From Pelagihabitans sp963710535 (GTDB taxonomy: Bacteria > Bacteroidota > Bacteroidia > Flavobacteriales > Flavobacteriaceae), in contig CAVQAW010000010.1 in NCBI GenBank assembly GCA_963710535.1, positions 248,001-312,000 of the forward strand: a stretch of 64,000 nucleotides of DNA, written 5' to 3'. How positions within the stretch are numbered: position 1 is the stretch's first letter; each line of letters opens with the position of its first letter. Positions 37,149-44,448 of this stretch are shown one piece after another. The notes below the pieces were generated by a model, which saw only the letters and a program-made list of their open reading frames with translations, was not told where the DNA came from and searched no databases. A program made the translations under genes and the position numbers.

Positions 37149-37448
37149 CTAATCTTTAATCTTAGTTTCAAGTTTCAGCTCTACCTTTCCAAGAGGGTTC
37201 CCGTCCCCATCGAGTAAGTACGGCTCAAAATCGCTTTCGTTCACCCATCCTGCCTCGGTTTTTTCCCCGGCCATAAACCGCCCATAAAAATTCCCGTTTC
37301 GTGTAAAGGGATATTGTTCATAGAGATGGCCATAACCCAGCATGCGCAAATCACCCTGAGCTGTCAATTTGGATTCCATTTCAATTTTTAGTTGCGATTT
37401 GAAGATTGCATACCCAAGATTTTCAGCCAAATTGGTCATGCAAAAAGG
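37149..37448 (-). pseudogene. 3' fragment of a sulfatase gene
   Basis: A 96-residue ORF nearly identical in layout to the C terminus of the intact sulfatase at 42792-44417: MTNLA, GDLRMLGYGHLYEQYPFTRN, NFYGRFMAGEKTEAGWVNESDFEP and LLDGDGNPLGKVE. Upstream the match persists for only PFC before a stop. No catalytic domain is present. It is a duplicated scrap, about 5 kb from the intact copy and on the same strand. Confidence 0.85.
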
Positions 37449-37657
37449 TTAAGTCTCATGCGCTGACCTTGTTCACCGACCATTCGGCCCATAAAACCCA
37501 AGTTTTGCCAAGCGACATATATTTTTTCATATATTTAGAGGCTAAGCATAAAAGCAAGAACAACGCTAATGCTATTTTTGAAAAACAAGGTCTTCCATTG
37601 CCTCAGTGGCGTAAGGGGCATTTCGACCAAAAAACGATATCAATAAAACCATAAACA

Positions 37658-38020
37658 ATGGCGAACCAAGAACAGCCTATCCTGGAGGGCAGCAAAAAGA
37701 AAGATCTGGAAACCGCATCAAAAATCGAATTGATCAAGAATTTGATTTTTGGTGAAAATATCCAGGCTTATGAGTCACAGTTCGAACTCCTCCAAAAAGA
37801 TATTTTGGCCAAGAAAAAAGCACTTGAAGACCTCATCGAAGCGGTCCGCACCGATTTGAGAATGTCTATCGAAGATGTGTCGACGGATATCAATATCCGG
37901 ATTACCGAATTGGAGGACAAAATGGAAAACAGGATAGAGGATATGCAGGAAAACCAATTGGACAAGAAAAAATTGGGCGAAATGTTGATGGAACTGGGCG
38001 AAAAAATACGTAAAGCATAG
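37658..38020 (+). CDS. Coiled-coil protein at the head of the GTPase operon
   Basis: A 120-residue soluble protein. Its N-terminal segment IELIKNLIFGENIQAYESQFELLQKDI parallels the opening of the next gene (LDILKDILFPDDRGAVEDIAKRIQLLELII), so the two proteins share a short helical module. Residues 50-115 form a charged coiled coil. It has no signal peptide or enzyme motif. It is 8 bases before the next gene and is probably an adaptor in the same complex. Confidence 0.75.
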   Translation: MANQEQPILEGSKKKDLETASKIELIKNLIFGENIQAYESQFELLQKDILAKKKALEDLIEAVRTDLRMSIEDVSTDINIRITELEDKMENRIEDMQENQLDKKKLGEMLMELGEKIRKA

Positions 38021-38028
38021 AAGGCACC

Positions 38029-38895
38029 ATGGTCACGAAAATGGATGAACAAGCCAAGCTGGATATTTTAAAGGATATACTTTTTCCCGATGACAGGGGG
38101 GCGGTAGAAGATATCGCCAAAAGGATTCAGCTGCTCGAACTTATCATCAATGACCAAAAAAAGCTTGCCTCAAAGGTCAATCCTCTGGTCGACGACAAGA
38201 TCAAGGCCTTTAAAAAGAGTATCCCCGATACCCTGGGGCCCACCATCACCGCCACCCTTAAGAAAGAGATCAGCCTCCACAAAGACGATGTGGTCGATGC
38301 CCTTTACCCGGTTCTTGGTAAAATGGTCAAAAAGTATGTCGCCCAAGAGATCAAAATCTTGTCCGATAAAATCGACGACCAACTGGGCTTTATCAAACGA
38401 GGGAAACGCAAGATTCGATCCTGGTTCGGCGGCCCTACCGAAGAACAGGCCCTGGTAAGGGAGTTGTCCTCTGCCACTATTGAACAGGTATTGCTTATCG
38501 AACGCGATACCGGAATCCTTAAGGCCAGTTATTCCGTAACAAATTCCATGGATGAGGAAATGATATCCGGCATGCTCACTGCCATAAAGGGTTTTGTGGA
38601 AGATGCATATCACTTGAAAAACCAGAAGCTTGAATTGATACAATACGAGCTTTATAACATACACCTGCAAAGCTTTGTGACACATTATGTAGCGGTCGTC
38701 ATTTCAGGCGATTATCAGCTAAAATCGAAAAATAAACTTCAGGATATCATTTTCGACTTCTACTATAATTTTATGGCCATGAACTTAGATCTTGTCTTCC
38801 ATTCAAAAGACAGTCCCGATAAAGGAGTCCGCACCATAGACAAAGAATTGTTGGAAAAAGAGCTGGCCATAAGTTTCGGCAATGCAAAAATCTAA
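38029..38895 (+). CDS. Adaptor protein of the OmpA-associated/roadblock-like type in the GTPase operon
   Basis: A 288-residue cytoplasmic protein. The N-terminal module is LDILKDILFPDDRGAVEDIAKRI. A middle region reads DTLGPTITATLKKEISLHKDDVVDALYPVLGKMVKKYVAQEI. The C-terminal domain of about 120 residues begins EQVLLIERDTGILKASYSV and continues DEEMISGMLTAIKGFVEDAY, resembling the roadblock/longin-type sensor part of proteins that in other bacteria carry a C-terminal OmpA domain. No OmpA domain is present here. The gene overlaps the GTPase gene by 14 bases. It probably regulates the GTPase, as roadblock proteins do. Confidence 0.7.
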   Translation: MVTKMDEQAKLDILKDILFPDDRGAVEDIAKRIQLLELIINDQKKLASKVNPLVDDKIKAFKKSIPDTLGPTITATLKKEISLHKDDVVDALYPVLGKMVKKYVAQEIKILSDKIDDQLGFIKRGKRKIRSWFGGPTEEQALVRELSSATIEQVLLIERDTGILKASYSVTNSMDEEMISGMLTAIKGFVEDAYHLKNQKLELIQYELYNIHLQSFVTHYVAVVISGDYQLKSKNKLQDIIFDFYYNFMAMNLDLVFHSKDSPDKGVRTIDKELLEKELAISFGNAKI

Positions 38896-39376
38896 AAAAG
38901 TGGTGATCTTAGGGCATTTTGGTGTGGGTAAAACCTCCCTGATAAGGCGCTTTGTCACCAACCAGTTTTCTGACCAATACAAAGTGACCATCGGGGTACA
39001 TATTACCAAAAAAGTAGTGAACCTGCAGAAAGATGACATTTCGCTCATCCTTTGGGATCTGGAAGGCACTGATGCCTTGGAGGAAATTCGCAAGGCCTAC
39101 CTGATGGGTACCCATGGCGTGGTCTTTGTGTTTGACGTGAGCCGCCCTTCCACTTTTCAACAACTCGATACAGACCTTCAAATAGTGGCCAGGAAAATCC
39201 CTGAACGGCCTTTGCTGGTCGTGGGCAACAAGATTGATCTGGTTAAAGCGGACGACATTGACCTATTATCGAAAAAATTGAATATATCCTATGATTACCT
39301 CACCAGTGCCAAAACCGGGGACACTGTGGAGGATGTTTTTTTAGACCTCGCAACCCGATTGAACGAAGATGCTTAA
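38882..39376 (+). CDS. Ras-like small GTPase
   Basis: A 164-residue protein consisting of one Ras-superfamily G domain. G1 is GHFGVGKTS (11-19), G3 is DLEG (59-62), G4 is NKID (116-119) and G5 is SAK (142-144). The switch II residue equivalent to Ras Gln61 is Thr63 instead of Gln, which predicts slow intrinsic hydrolysis or a need for an external GAP-like factor. There is no lipid anchor motif. It is encoded between an adaptor-like protein and a hybrid histidine kinase, with overlaps of 14 and 8 bases. Confidence 0.92.
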   Translation: MQKSKKVVILGHFGVGKTSLIRRFVTNQFSDQYKVTIGVHITKKVVNLQKDDISLILWDLEGTDALEEIRKAYLMGTHGVVFVFDVSRPSTFQQLDTDLQIVARKIPERPLLVVGNKIDLVKADDIDLLSKKLNISYDYLTSAKTGDTVEDVFLDLATRLNEDA

Positions 39377-40892
39377 GGCGTACCAACAGCAATTTACAAT
39401 CGAGAACCTACAGTTCGTTTTGGTGGACAGTGAAGGCAGGGTGCTTGAAAGTGAACCTTCTTTTTTGTCCATTGCCAAAGGCGATAATATGGCCGAAATA
39501 CATCCATTTTTTGAAGGTTTGGCCGACCTGGAAAATGAAAAGGACCACAAGCTCGCCTTTTACTGTGTGCACCTGGACATCAGCCAGCAAGATTACATCA
39601 CGGATATCCAGATGGTCCGGAAGAAAGAAGGACTTCTAATTGTGATACAGGACCTGACCGAACACTATAATACATACCAGGCGGTGGCACAGGCCAGGAA
39701 CGAATCTATCATCAATGAAGAATTCATCGTACTTAAAAACGCGGAGCTCGAGGAGAGGGAACGTTTTAAGAACATGTTTATTCAAAACTTCAGCCATGAA
39801 TTGCGCAATCCCCTCATGAGCAGTATGGCCATAGCGCAGATCTTGAGCGATACCAACTTGAACGACGAACAAAAACAATTGTTGGAGGTGTTGCGCGATT
39901 CCAACTTACATCTGAAATCTTTGCTTGAAGATACCCTGAGCATCAGTATGATCGCCTCTGGAAAATTAGCGTTGAAAAGCGCCTTGTTCAATCTTTTGAA
40001 ATTATTGGACTTGCTGGCCTTTACTTACCAAACCAAAGCCAAGGCCAAAGGTCTCACTTTTGATTATACCTGCGATTCGCGCGTGCCCGAATTGATCGAG
40101 GGAGATCGCTTGCGACTTTTCCAGGTACTGACCAACTTGCTCGACAATGCCATCAAATATACCGCTTCAGGTAAAGTGTCCCTCTCGGTTTCCTTTAACC
40201 AGAAGTACGCCAAGACGGTACACCTGCACTTCGCCGTTTTAGACACCGGTCCGGGAATTCCAGAGGGGAACAGGAATACCATCTTCCAGAGCTTTTCACA
40301 ACTGAACACAACCGACCCGGACGGGGGAACCGGATTGGGACTGGCCCTGGTCAAAGGATTGCTCTCCTTGATGGGAAGTGAAATCAAACTCGAAACGGTG
40401 CCCGGTAAGGGTTCGGTATTCTCCTTTGACCTAGGGGCGATCGTGCCCCTGGAAACCGATCTACCGACCGGACCTAAAAAAAAGATTGGGGCGCCCTCCA
40501 AGAAAGACGGTACAGGTCGAAAATACAAACTGTTGTTGGTAGAAGACGATGAAAGGCTACTCTCCCTATTGTTTAAGTTCCTGATGGACACAGGTCGTTT
40601 TTATATCGATGTCCTTGACGATGGGGCGAGGGTACTGGAGCAAGTAATCCAAAACGAATACGACATCATTTTGATGGACATCAACCTCCCCAATACTCGA
40701 GGAGACCATTTGACCCAAATCATACGCGATTTTCCATTTAAGAACATTGGAAAAATTCCTATTGTCGGGATGACCGCTTTTGCATATGAAGAGAACTTAA
40801 AGTCGTACAAATTGGCCGGTATGAATGCGGTGCTCTCCAAACCGTTTGATAAGGATGAACTGATCGACACCTTGTTCTCCCTTCTAGCCTAA
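39369..40892 (+). CDS. Soluble hybrid histidine kinase/response regulator in the GTPase operon
   Basis: A 507-residue cytoplasmic protein without membrane segments. Residues 1-100 form a PAS-like sensor. The HisKA H-box is QNFSHELRNPL (His143), followed by the HATPase domain with N box NLLDNAIKY, DTGPGIP and GGTGLGLALV. The C-terminal receiver has LMDINLP with phosphoacceptor Asp437 and SKPFD with Lys491. The start overlaps the GTPase stop by 8 bases. It has no DNA-binding output, so the signal would pass to another protein, perhaps through the GTPase. Confidence 0.9.
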   Translation: MLKAYQQQFTIENLQFVLVDSEGRVLESEPSFLSIAKGDNMAEIHPFFEGLADLENEKDHKLAFYCVHLDISQQDYITDIQMVRKKEGLLIVIQDLTEHYNTYQAVAQARNESIINEEFIVLKNAELEERERFKNMFIQNFSHELRNPLMSSMAIAQILSDTNLNDEQKQLLEVLRDSNLHLKSLLEDTLSISMIASGKLALKSALFNLLKLLDLLAFTYQTKAKAKGLTFDYTCDSRVPELIEGDRLRLFQVLTNLLDNAIKYTASGKVSLSVSFNQKYAKTVHLHFAVLDTGPGIPEGNRNTIFQSFSQLNTTDPDGGTGLGLALVKGLLSLMGSEIKLETVPGKGSVFSFDLGAIVPLETDLPTGPKKKIGAPSKKDGTGRKYKLLLVEDDERLLSLLFKFLMDTGRFYIDVLDDGARVLEQVIQNEYDIILMDINLPNTRGDHLTQIIRDFPFKNIGKIPIVGMTAFAYEENLKSYKLAGMNAVLSKPFDKDELIDTLFSLLA

Positions 40893-40968
40893 ATTCGGAA
40901 ATTTAAACAGCCCGCCTCGCATTCATCTATGCTTTTTTTGTAGGATAAAGACTACTTTTAGGTATTTC

Positions 40969-40995
40969 ATCGATAAAACAATTCCTTTTATCGAT
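40969..40995. repeat. Perfect inverted repeat after the GTPase operon
   Basis: ATCGATAAAA (40969-40978) and its exact complement (40986-40995) flank a 7-nt loop, 77 bases after the kinase stop. There is no U tract on either side, so an operator is as likely as a weak terminator. Confidence 0.6.
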
Positions 40996-41064
40996 CCATT
41001 TTGAACGATTTCGAATCTCCCTTCAATCCCTCCCCCCTGTTGTTATTTTTGAACGTTTTGCTGA

Positions 41065-41367
41065 ATGAACAGCATAAAACTTCAAGATAAAATGACAAAA
41101 TATTTAGTGATATGGATCTTGACTTCCACCTTACAGGTCCCGTGCGATTATAATGTGACCACAGAGTCCCTGTCAGGACTCATGATGCTCAAAAAAGTGG
41201 AAGGCGTGAATTGCCTTGAAATCATACAAAAGCCCAACAATAGGTCGTTCGACCAGTACCAAACTGCTCAAATATTCTATGACTCTTTGCTCAAGCGCCA
41301 TAAAAACCCTACCGAAGTAGTTGGAATCCACGATATCACCTTAAAACAAAGAAACCAAAACCCATGA
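41065..41367 (+). CDS. Small secreted protein of unknown function, first of a short-ORF run
   Basis: A 100-residue ORF; the ATG at 41092 (MTKYLVIWILTSTLQVPC) gives a signal peptide or lipoprotein-like start with Cys near the end of the hydrophobic stretch. The rest is polar with no recognisable family. Its stop overlaps the next ATG by four bases, suggesting coupled translation. Confidence 0.55.
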   Translation: MNSIKLQDKMTKYLVIWILTSTLQVPCDYNVTTESLSGLMMLKKVEGVNCLEIIQKPNNRSFDQYQTAQIFYDSLLKRHKNPTEVVGIHDITLKQRNQNP

Positions 41368-41618
41368 GAATAGCATTTGGAATCATAGAGGAAGTTTTGT
41401 TTGTCGTGAGTTTGATCGTTTTCATATCGGCCTTCACCCTGATCATATCCACCATTTGGGTTGAAAATTGGAAGGGCCCGATCACTTCAGGCAGCAAGAA
41501 ATGGAGTTTGAAATACCATAGACGCAAGCGTAAATTAAAAAAAACTTGGAATGGCCTTAGAAGAAAACTTCAGGGGACAAGAATATATGAAAGCACTTTA
41601 GCCATAACACTTATCTAA
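41364..41618 (+). CDS. Small single-helix membrane protein with a basic tail
   Basis: An 84-residue protein. One strong membrane helix (about residues 5-32) is followed by a very basic cytoplasmic tail (KKWSLKYHRRKRKLKKTW). It has no known family. The ATGA overlap with the preceding ORF and the 4-base gap to the next one place it in a run of short genes before the lysozyme-like enzyme. The topology is holin- or spanin-like in size only; this is not evidence of function. Confidence 0.5.
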   Translation: MRIAFGIIEEVLFVVSLIVFISAFTLIISTIWVENWKGPITSGSKKWSLKYHRRKRKLKKTWNGLRRKLQGTRIYESTLAITLI

Positions 41619-41622
41619 ACCA

Positions 41623-41817
41623 ATGAATAAAGAAATCAAAAATCGGCAACTGAGCCTTTGGGGCAAATCCAAACTGAAAAAACACCCCTCAGGGAATATC
41701 TATGGAGAAAAGGAATCGGAAATGTTTATCGGTGCCGCCTTTTGCGGCGACCTTCCAAAAATATTCCCGGAAGCCGATCCCTTGGCTCAAATCCCGGAAA
41801 CCGCCGCCAATCTTTAA
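41623..41817 (+). CDS. Short soluble ORF, 64 residues
   Basis: MNKEIKNRQLSLWGKSKLKKHPSGN and a hydrophilic remainder with IGAAFCGDLPKIFPEADPLAQIPE. No motif or family is recognised. It is supported mainly by its position, 4 bases after the previous ORF. Confidence 0.4.
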   Translation: MNKEIKNRQLSLWGKSKLKKHPSGNIYGEKESEMFIGAAFCGDLPKIFPEADPLAQIPETAANL

Positions 41818-41834
41818 TCCAAAAAAAAATACCA

Positions 41835-41939
41835 ATGCGACTAAATGACGATTTGACGATGAAAACGACTTACGAAAAAATACTGATCGTATTGTGTTTA
41901 TTGGGTTTGTTACTGAATATTTTATTATGGATACTATGA
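41835..41939 (+). CDS. 34-residue membrane peptide overlapping the lysozyme-like gene
   Basis: MRLNDDLTMKTTYEK followed by a pure hydrophobic helix (ILIVLCLLGLLLNILLWIL) to the end. The stop TGA overlaps the ATG at 41936 of the lysozyme-like gene (ATGA), so the two may be translationally coupled. Confidence 0.45.
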   Translation: MRLNDDLTMKTTYEKILIVLCLLGLLLNILLWIL

Positions 41940-42631
41940 ATACCGCAAGATTGCCCAGCATCGCCTTATTGATATTGTTTATTATGACGGGTTATGGGTT
42001 TAGCACATTGATTGAAAAGGAGGGCCAAACAGTAAGTTTGGTACGGACAATACCCACATCGCTCCTGAACTGCGGTGCGGTAATGGAAATTTATCCAATC
42101 CAACAAAATCGTGAAATCACCACAAAAAAGTTGATGGGTCCAATACCCCCATTCGTTGGCAACTCCTATACCGCCTTCAAGGAAGCGGTGGCGTACATGG
42201 AATCCAGTGGGCGATATCACTGTATCAATTCCCTAGGATATTTGGGCAAATTCCAATTTGGAAATGGAACACTCAAAATATTGGGCATTAAGGACACCAT
42301 TTTATTCTTGAATCATCCAGCACTGCAGGAAGTGGTTTTTGATGCCAATGTAGCCCGAAACAAATGGCTCCTGAGAAAAGATATCAAGCGTTTTGTGGGG
42401 ACCGTTATAAAAGGGGTAAATATCACGGAATCGGGCATGCTGGCCGCAGCGCATTTGGCAGGAGCCGGAAATGTCAAAAAATTTGTCCGTACCAACGGAA
42501 ATTGGCAAGTGGCCGATGCATACGGCACCACCTTGCAACAATATTTGGAGCGCTTTTCGGACTATGAAATGGGGGCTGTTTTGCCTCTTCAACATCCTAA
42601 AATAAAACTTTTGGAAGTATTTAAAAATTGA
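41936..42631 (+). CDS. Lysozyme/muramidase-like secreted protein
   Basis: A 231-residue protein. A signal anchor (MNTARLPSIALLILFIMTGYG) precedes a lysozyme-superfamily domain: YTAFKEAVAYMESSGRYHCINSLGYLGKFQFGNGTLKILGI with the likely catalytic Glu in MESSG, then GVNITESGMLAAAHLAGAGNVKKFV and DAYGTTLQQYLERFSDYE. Homologues in flavobacteria are usually annotated as peptidoglycan-binding or LysM-associated proteins. It probably cleaves peptidoglycan. The start at 41936 overlaps the 34-residue membrane peptide; the terminator at 42710 closes the unit. Confidence 0.8.
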   Translation: MNTARLPSIALLILFIMTGYGFSTLIEKEGQTVSLVRTIPTSLLNCGAVMEIYPIQQNREITTKKLMGPIPPFVGNSYTAFKEAVAYMESSGRYHCINSLGYLGKFQFGNGTLKILGIKDTILFLNHPALQEVVFDANVARNKWLLRKDIKRFVGTVIKGVNITESGMLAAAHLAGAGNVKKFVRTNGNWQVADAYGTTLQQYLERFSDYEMGAVLPLQHPKIKLLEVFKN

Positions 42632-42647
42632 AATCCATAATGGATTG

Positions 42648-42705
42648 GTATAAGTTAGTTAGTTTGAGTTAGTTAGTTTGCGTTTGTTTGTTTAAGTTGG
42701 TGTAG
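42648..42705. repeat. Low-complexity AGTT/GTTT repeat
   Basis: A T/G-rich run of roughly 4-base repeats (AGTTAGTTAGTTTG twice, then GTTTGTTTG) between the lysozyme-like gene and its terminator. It is too irregular to call a defined satellite. Confidence 0.5.
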
Positions 42706-42709
42706 TTCG

Positions 42710-42752
42710 CATGGGACATGACAGGAGAAATCTTTCATGTCCCATGTTTTTT
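42710..42752 (+). terminator. Terminator of the short-ORF/lysozyme unit
   Basis: A perfect 12-bp stem (42710-42721 with 42735-42746), a 13-nt loop and six T. It lies 78 bases after the lysozyme-like stop and 40 bases before the convergent sulfatase stop. Confidence 0.88.
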
Positions 42753-42791
42753 GCGCCCATTCGGAAATTCATCACTATGGTTTTGCAGCAG

Positions 42792-44417
42792 TCAATCCTT
42801 GATTGTTTTTGCGTTTTTAAGTCCTTTCTCAACCTTTCCCAAGGGGTTTCCGTCCCCATCCAACAAAGAAGGTTCAAAATCGCTTTCGTTCACCCATCCT
42901 GCCTCGGTTTTCTCGCCTGCCATAAACCGCCCATAAAAATTCTGGTTCCGTGTAAAGGGATATTGCTCATATAGATGGCCATAGCCCTGCATGCGAAGAT
43001 CTCCTTGCGCCAGAAGCTTGGCTTCCATTTCGCTCCTAAGTTTCGATTTGGACAATGCATAGGAAAGATCTGAGGCCAAATTGGTCATGCAAAATGGGTC
43101 TTGTGCAATATTGTAAAGCTCTTCTTCCGGGCGTTTTCCGAAGTTGGCCTTCCAGTAGCGCTTATCATTCCCAATGCGCCTCGAATTGAGAATCTCCGTT
43201 TTTGTCGGGCTTCCATCGGTATTCAAATATCCGGTTTCGGGATTTCCAGACGGCCAACGATCTACTTCATAGTTTTTGAGGTACAGCATGCTGTCCTTAA
43301 AAATGCCGCGTATGGGATATCCAACATCGTTCGGTCTGCCGGTATCATGCCTCTCCTTCCCTACCAACACGTAGTCACGGTCCTTTTCGATCTGCCCCGA
43401 CCGGTCTGAAGTGATAATACCCATCAAACTTTTCCCGGTTGCCGGATGCATCCCCGACAACTGCCAATCGACCCCTGCAGCTTCCAAAAAAGTGGGTGCC
43501 AGATCAATGAAACTGACATAGTCATCGACCTGTCTTCCCCCCTGTTCGATCTTTCCTTTCCAAAGCATGGCGAGCGGCACATGGTTCGCGTTTTCGTACT
43601 GGTTGCCCTTTACCCTTGGAAAGGGCATCCCATGATCGGAGGTAACAACGACCAACGTATTTTCCAACAGTCCCCTATCCCTGAGTGTTTCCATAATCTT
43701 CCCGATGTGTCTATCGGTATCTTCAATTTCATAGGCATAGTCCAACAGATCGTTGCGAGTGACCTCGTTATCGGGCCAGTAGGGTGGGAAATTTTTGATC
43801 ATATCGGTCGTCTTGCCCGCAAGTTTGGCACCGGATCCATATTCATAACCCCTATGGGGCTCCGTGGTCCCGACCCAAAAGCTCCATGGACGATCTTTGG
43901 GCGTTTTATCCAAAAAGTCCACAAAGTTGGCACTGTAGTCATTGGTTGAGATGGAAGGGGTGGCCGGTTTTAGTTGTTTGGCGTCATAGCTGGGGCCCAT
44001 CACCTCTCTTTGACTGCCATCGGCGGCCAGGGTTATTGCCGGGGCATATCCCTTTCCGGTGTAACCCGTGGCGTATCCATTTTCGAGCAGTACTTCCTGA
44101 TAGGTCTTGAATTTAGATGGAAAATAAATGACATGGTTGGCAGCGGCATCCAATTGCCACGAATTGCGCCCCGTGATGATAGCCGCCCGGGAAGGGGCAC
44201 ATTTTGCATTGGGGGTATATGCGCGGTTGAACAGAATGCCCTCCCTCGCTATGGCATCGAAGTGCGGGGTATTCACATAGGTACTGCCATAGGCGCCCAT
44301 ATCGAGGCCGGCATCATCGAATATGATGACCAAAATGTTCGGTTTTGGGGTGGTTTGGGCGTTTCCCCAAAAACTTATGGTTCCGCATAAAATCAAAACG
44401 GCTTTTTTGATATTCAT
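42792..44417 (-). CDS. Secreted family S1 sulfatase
   Basis: A 541-residue sulfatase with a signal peptide (from ATG 44417, MNIKKAVLILCGTISFWGNA). The metal ligands DD in VIIFDDAGLDM precede the modification site CAPSR with Cys73, which becomes formylglycine. Later motifs are TGKGYAP and VVTSDHGMPF with D and H ligands. It hydrolyses sulfate esters, probably on a marine polysaccharide. A formylglycine-generating enzyme is not in the window. It is 31 bases after the SSS symporter gene, suggesting paired use and uptake of the desulfated sugar. A longer frame start at 44465 exists but is less signal-like. Confidence 0.93.
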   Translation of the reverse strand: MNIKKAVLILCGTISFWGNAQTTPKPNILVIIFDDAGLDMGAYGSTYVNTPHFDAIAREGILFNRAYTPNAKCAPSRAAIITGRNSWQLDAAANHVIYFPSKFKTYQEVLLENGYATGYTGKGYAPAITLAADGSQREVMGPSYDAKQLKPATPSISTNDYSANFVDFLDKTPKDRPWSFWVGTTEPHRGYEYGSGAKLAGKTTDMIKNFPPYWPDNEVTRNDLLDYAYEIEDTDRHIGKIMETLRDRGLLENTLVVVTSDHGMPFPRVKGNQYENANHVPLAMLWKGKIEQGGRQVDDYVSFIDLAPTFLEAAGVDWQLSGMHPATGKSLMGIITSDRSGQIEKDRDYVLVGKERHDTGRPNDVGYPIRGIFKDSMLYLKNYEVDRWPSGNPETGYLNTDGSPTKTEILNSRRIGNDKRYWKANFGKRPEEELYNIAQDPFCMTNLASDLSYALSKSKLRSEMEAKLLAQGDLRMQGYGHLYEQYPFTRNQNFYGRFMAGEKTEAGWVNESDFEPSLLDGDGNPLGKVEKGLKNAKTIKD

Positions 44418-44448
44418 GATTGTAGGATATTTTTTCAAATTTTTCATG

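Noticed and set aside
41065..42631. Prophage lysis module
   Set aside because: There are no integrase, portal, capsid, tail or terminase genes in the window; the muramidase type is chromosomal in flavobacteria.
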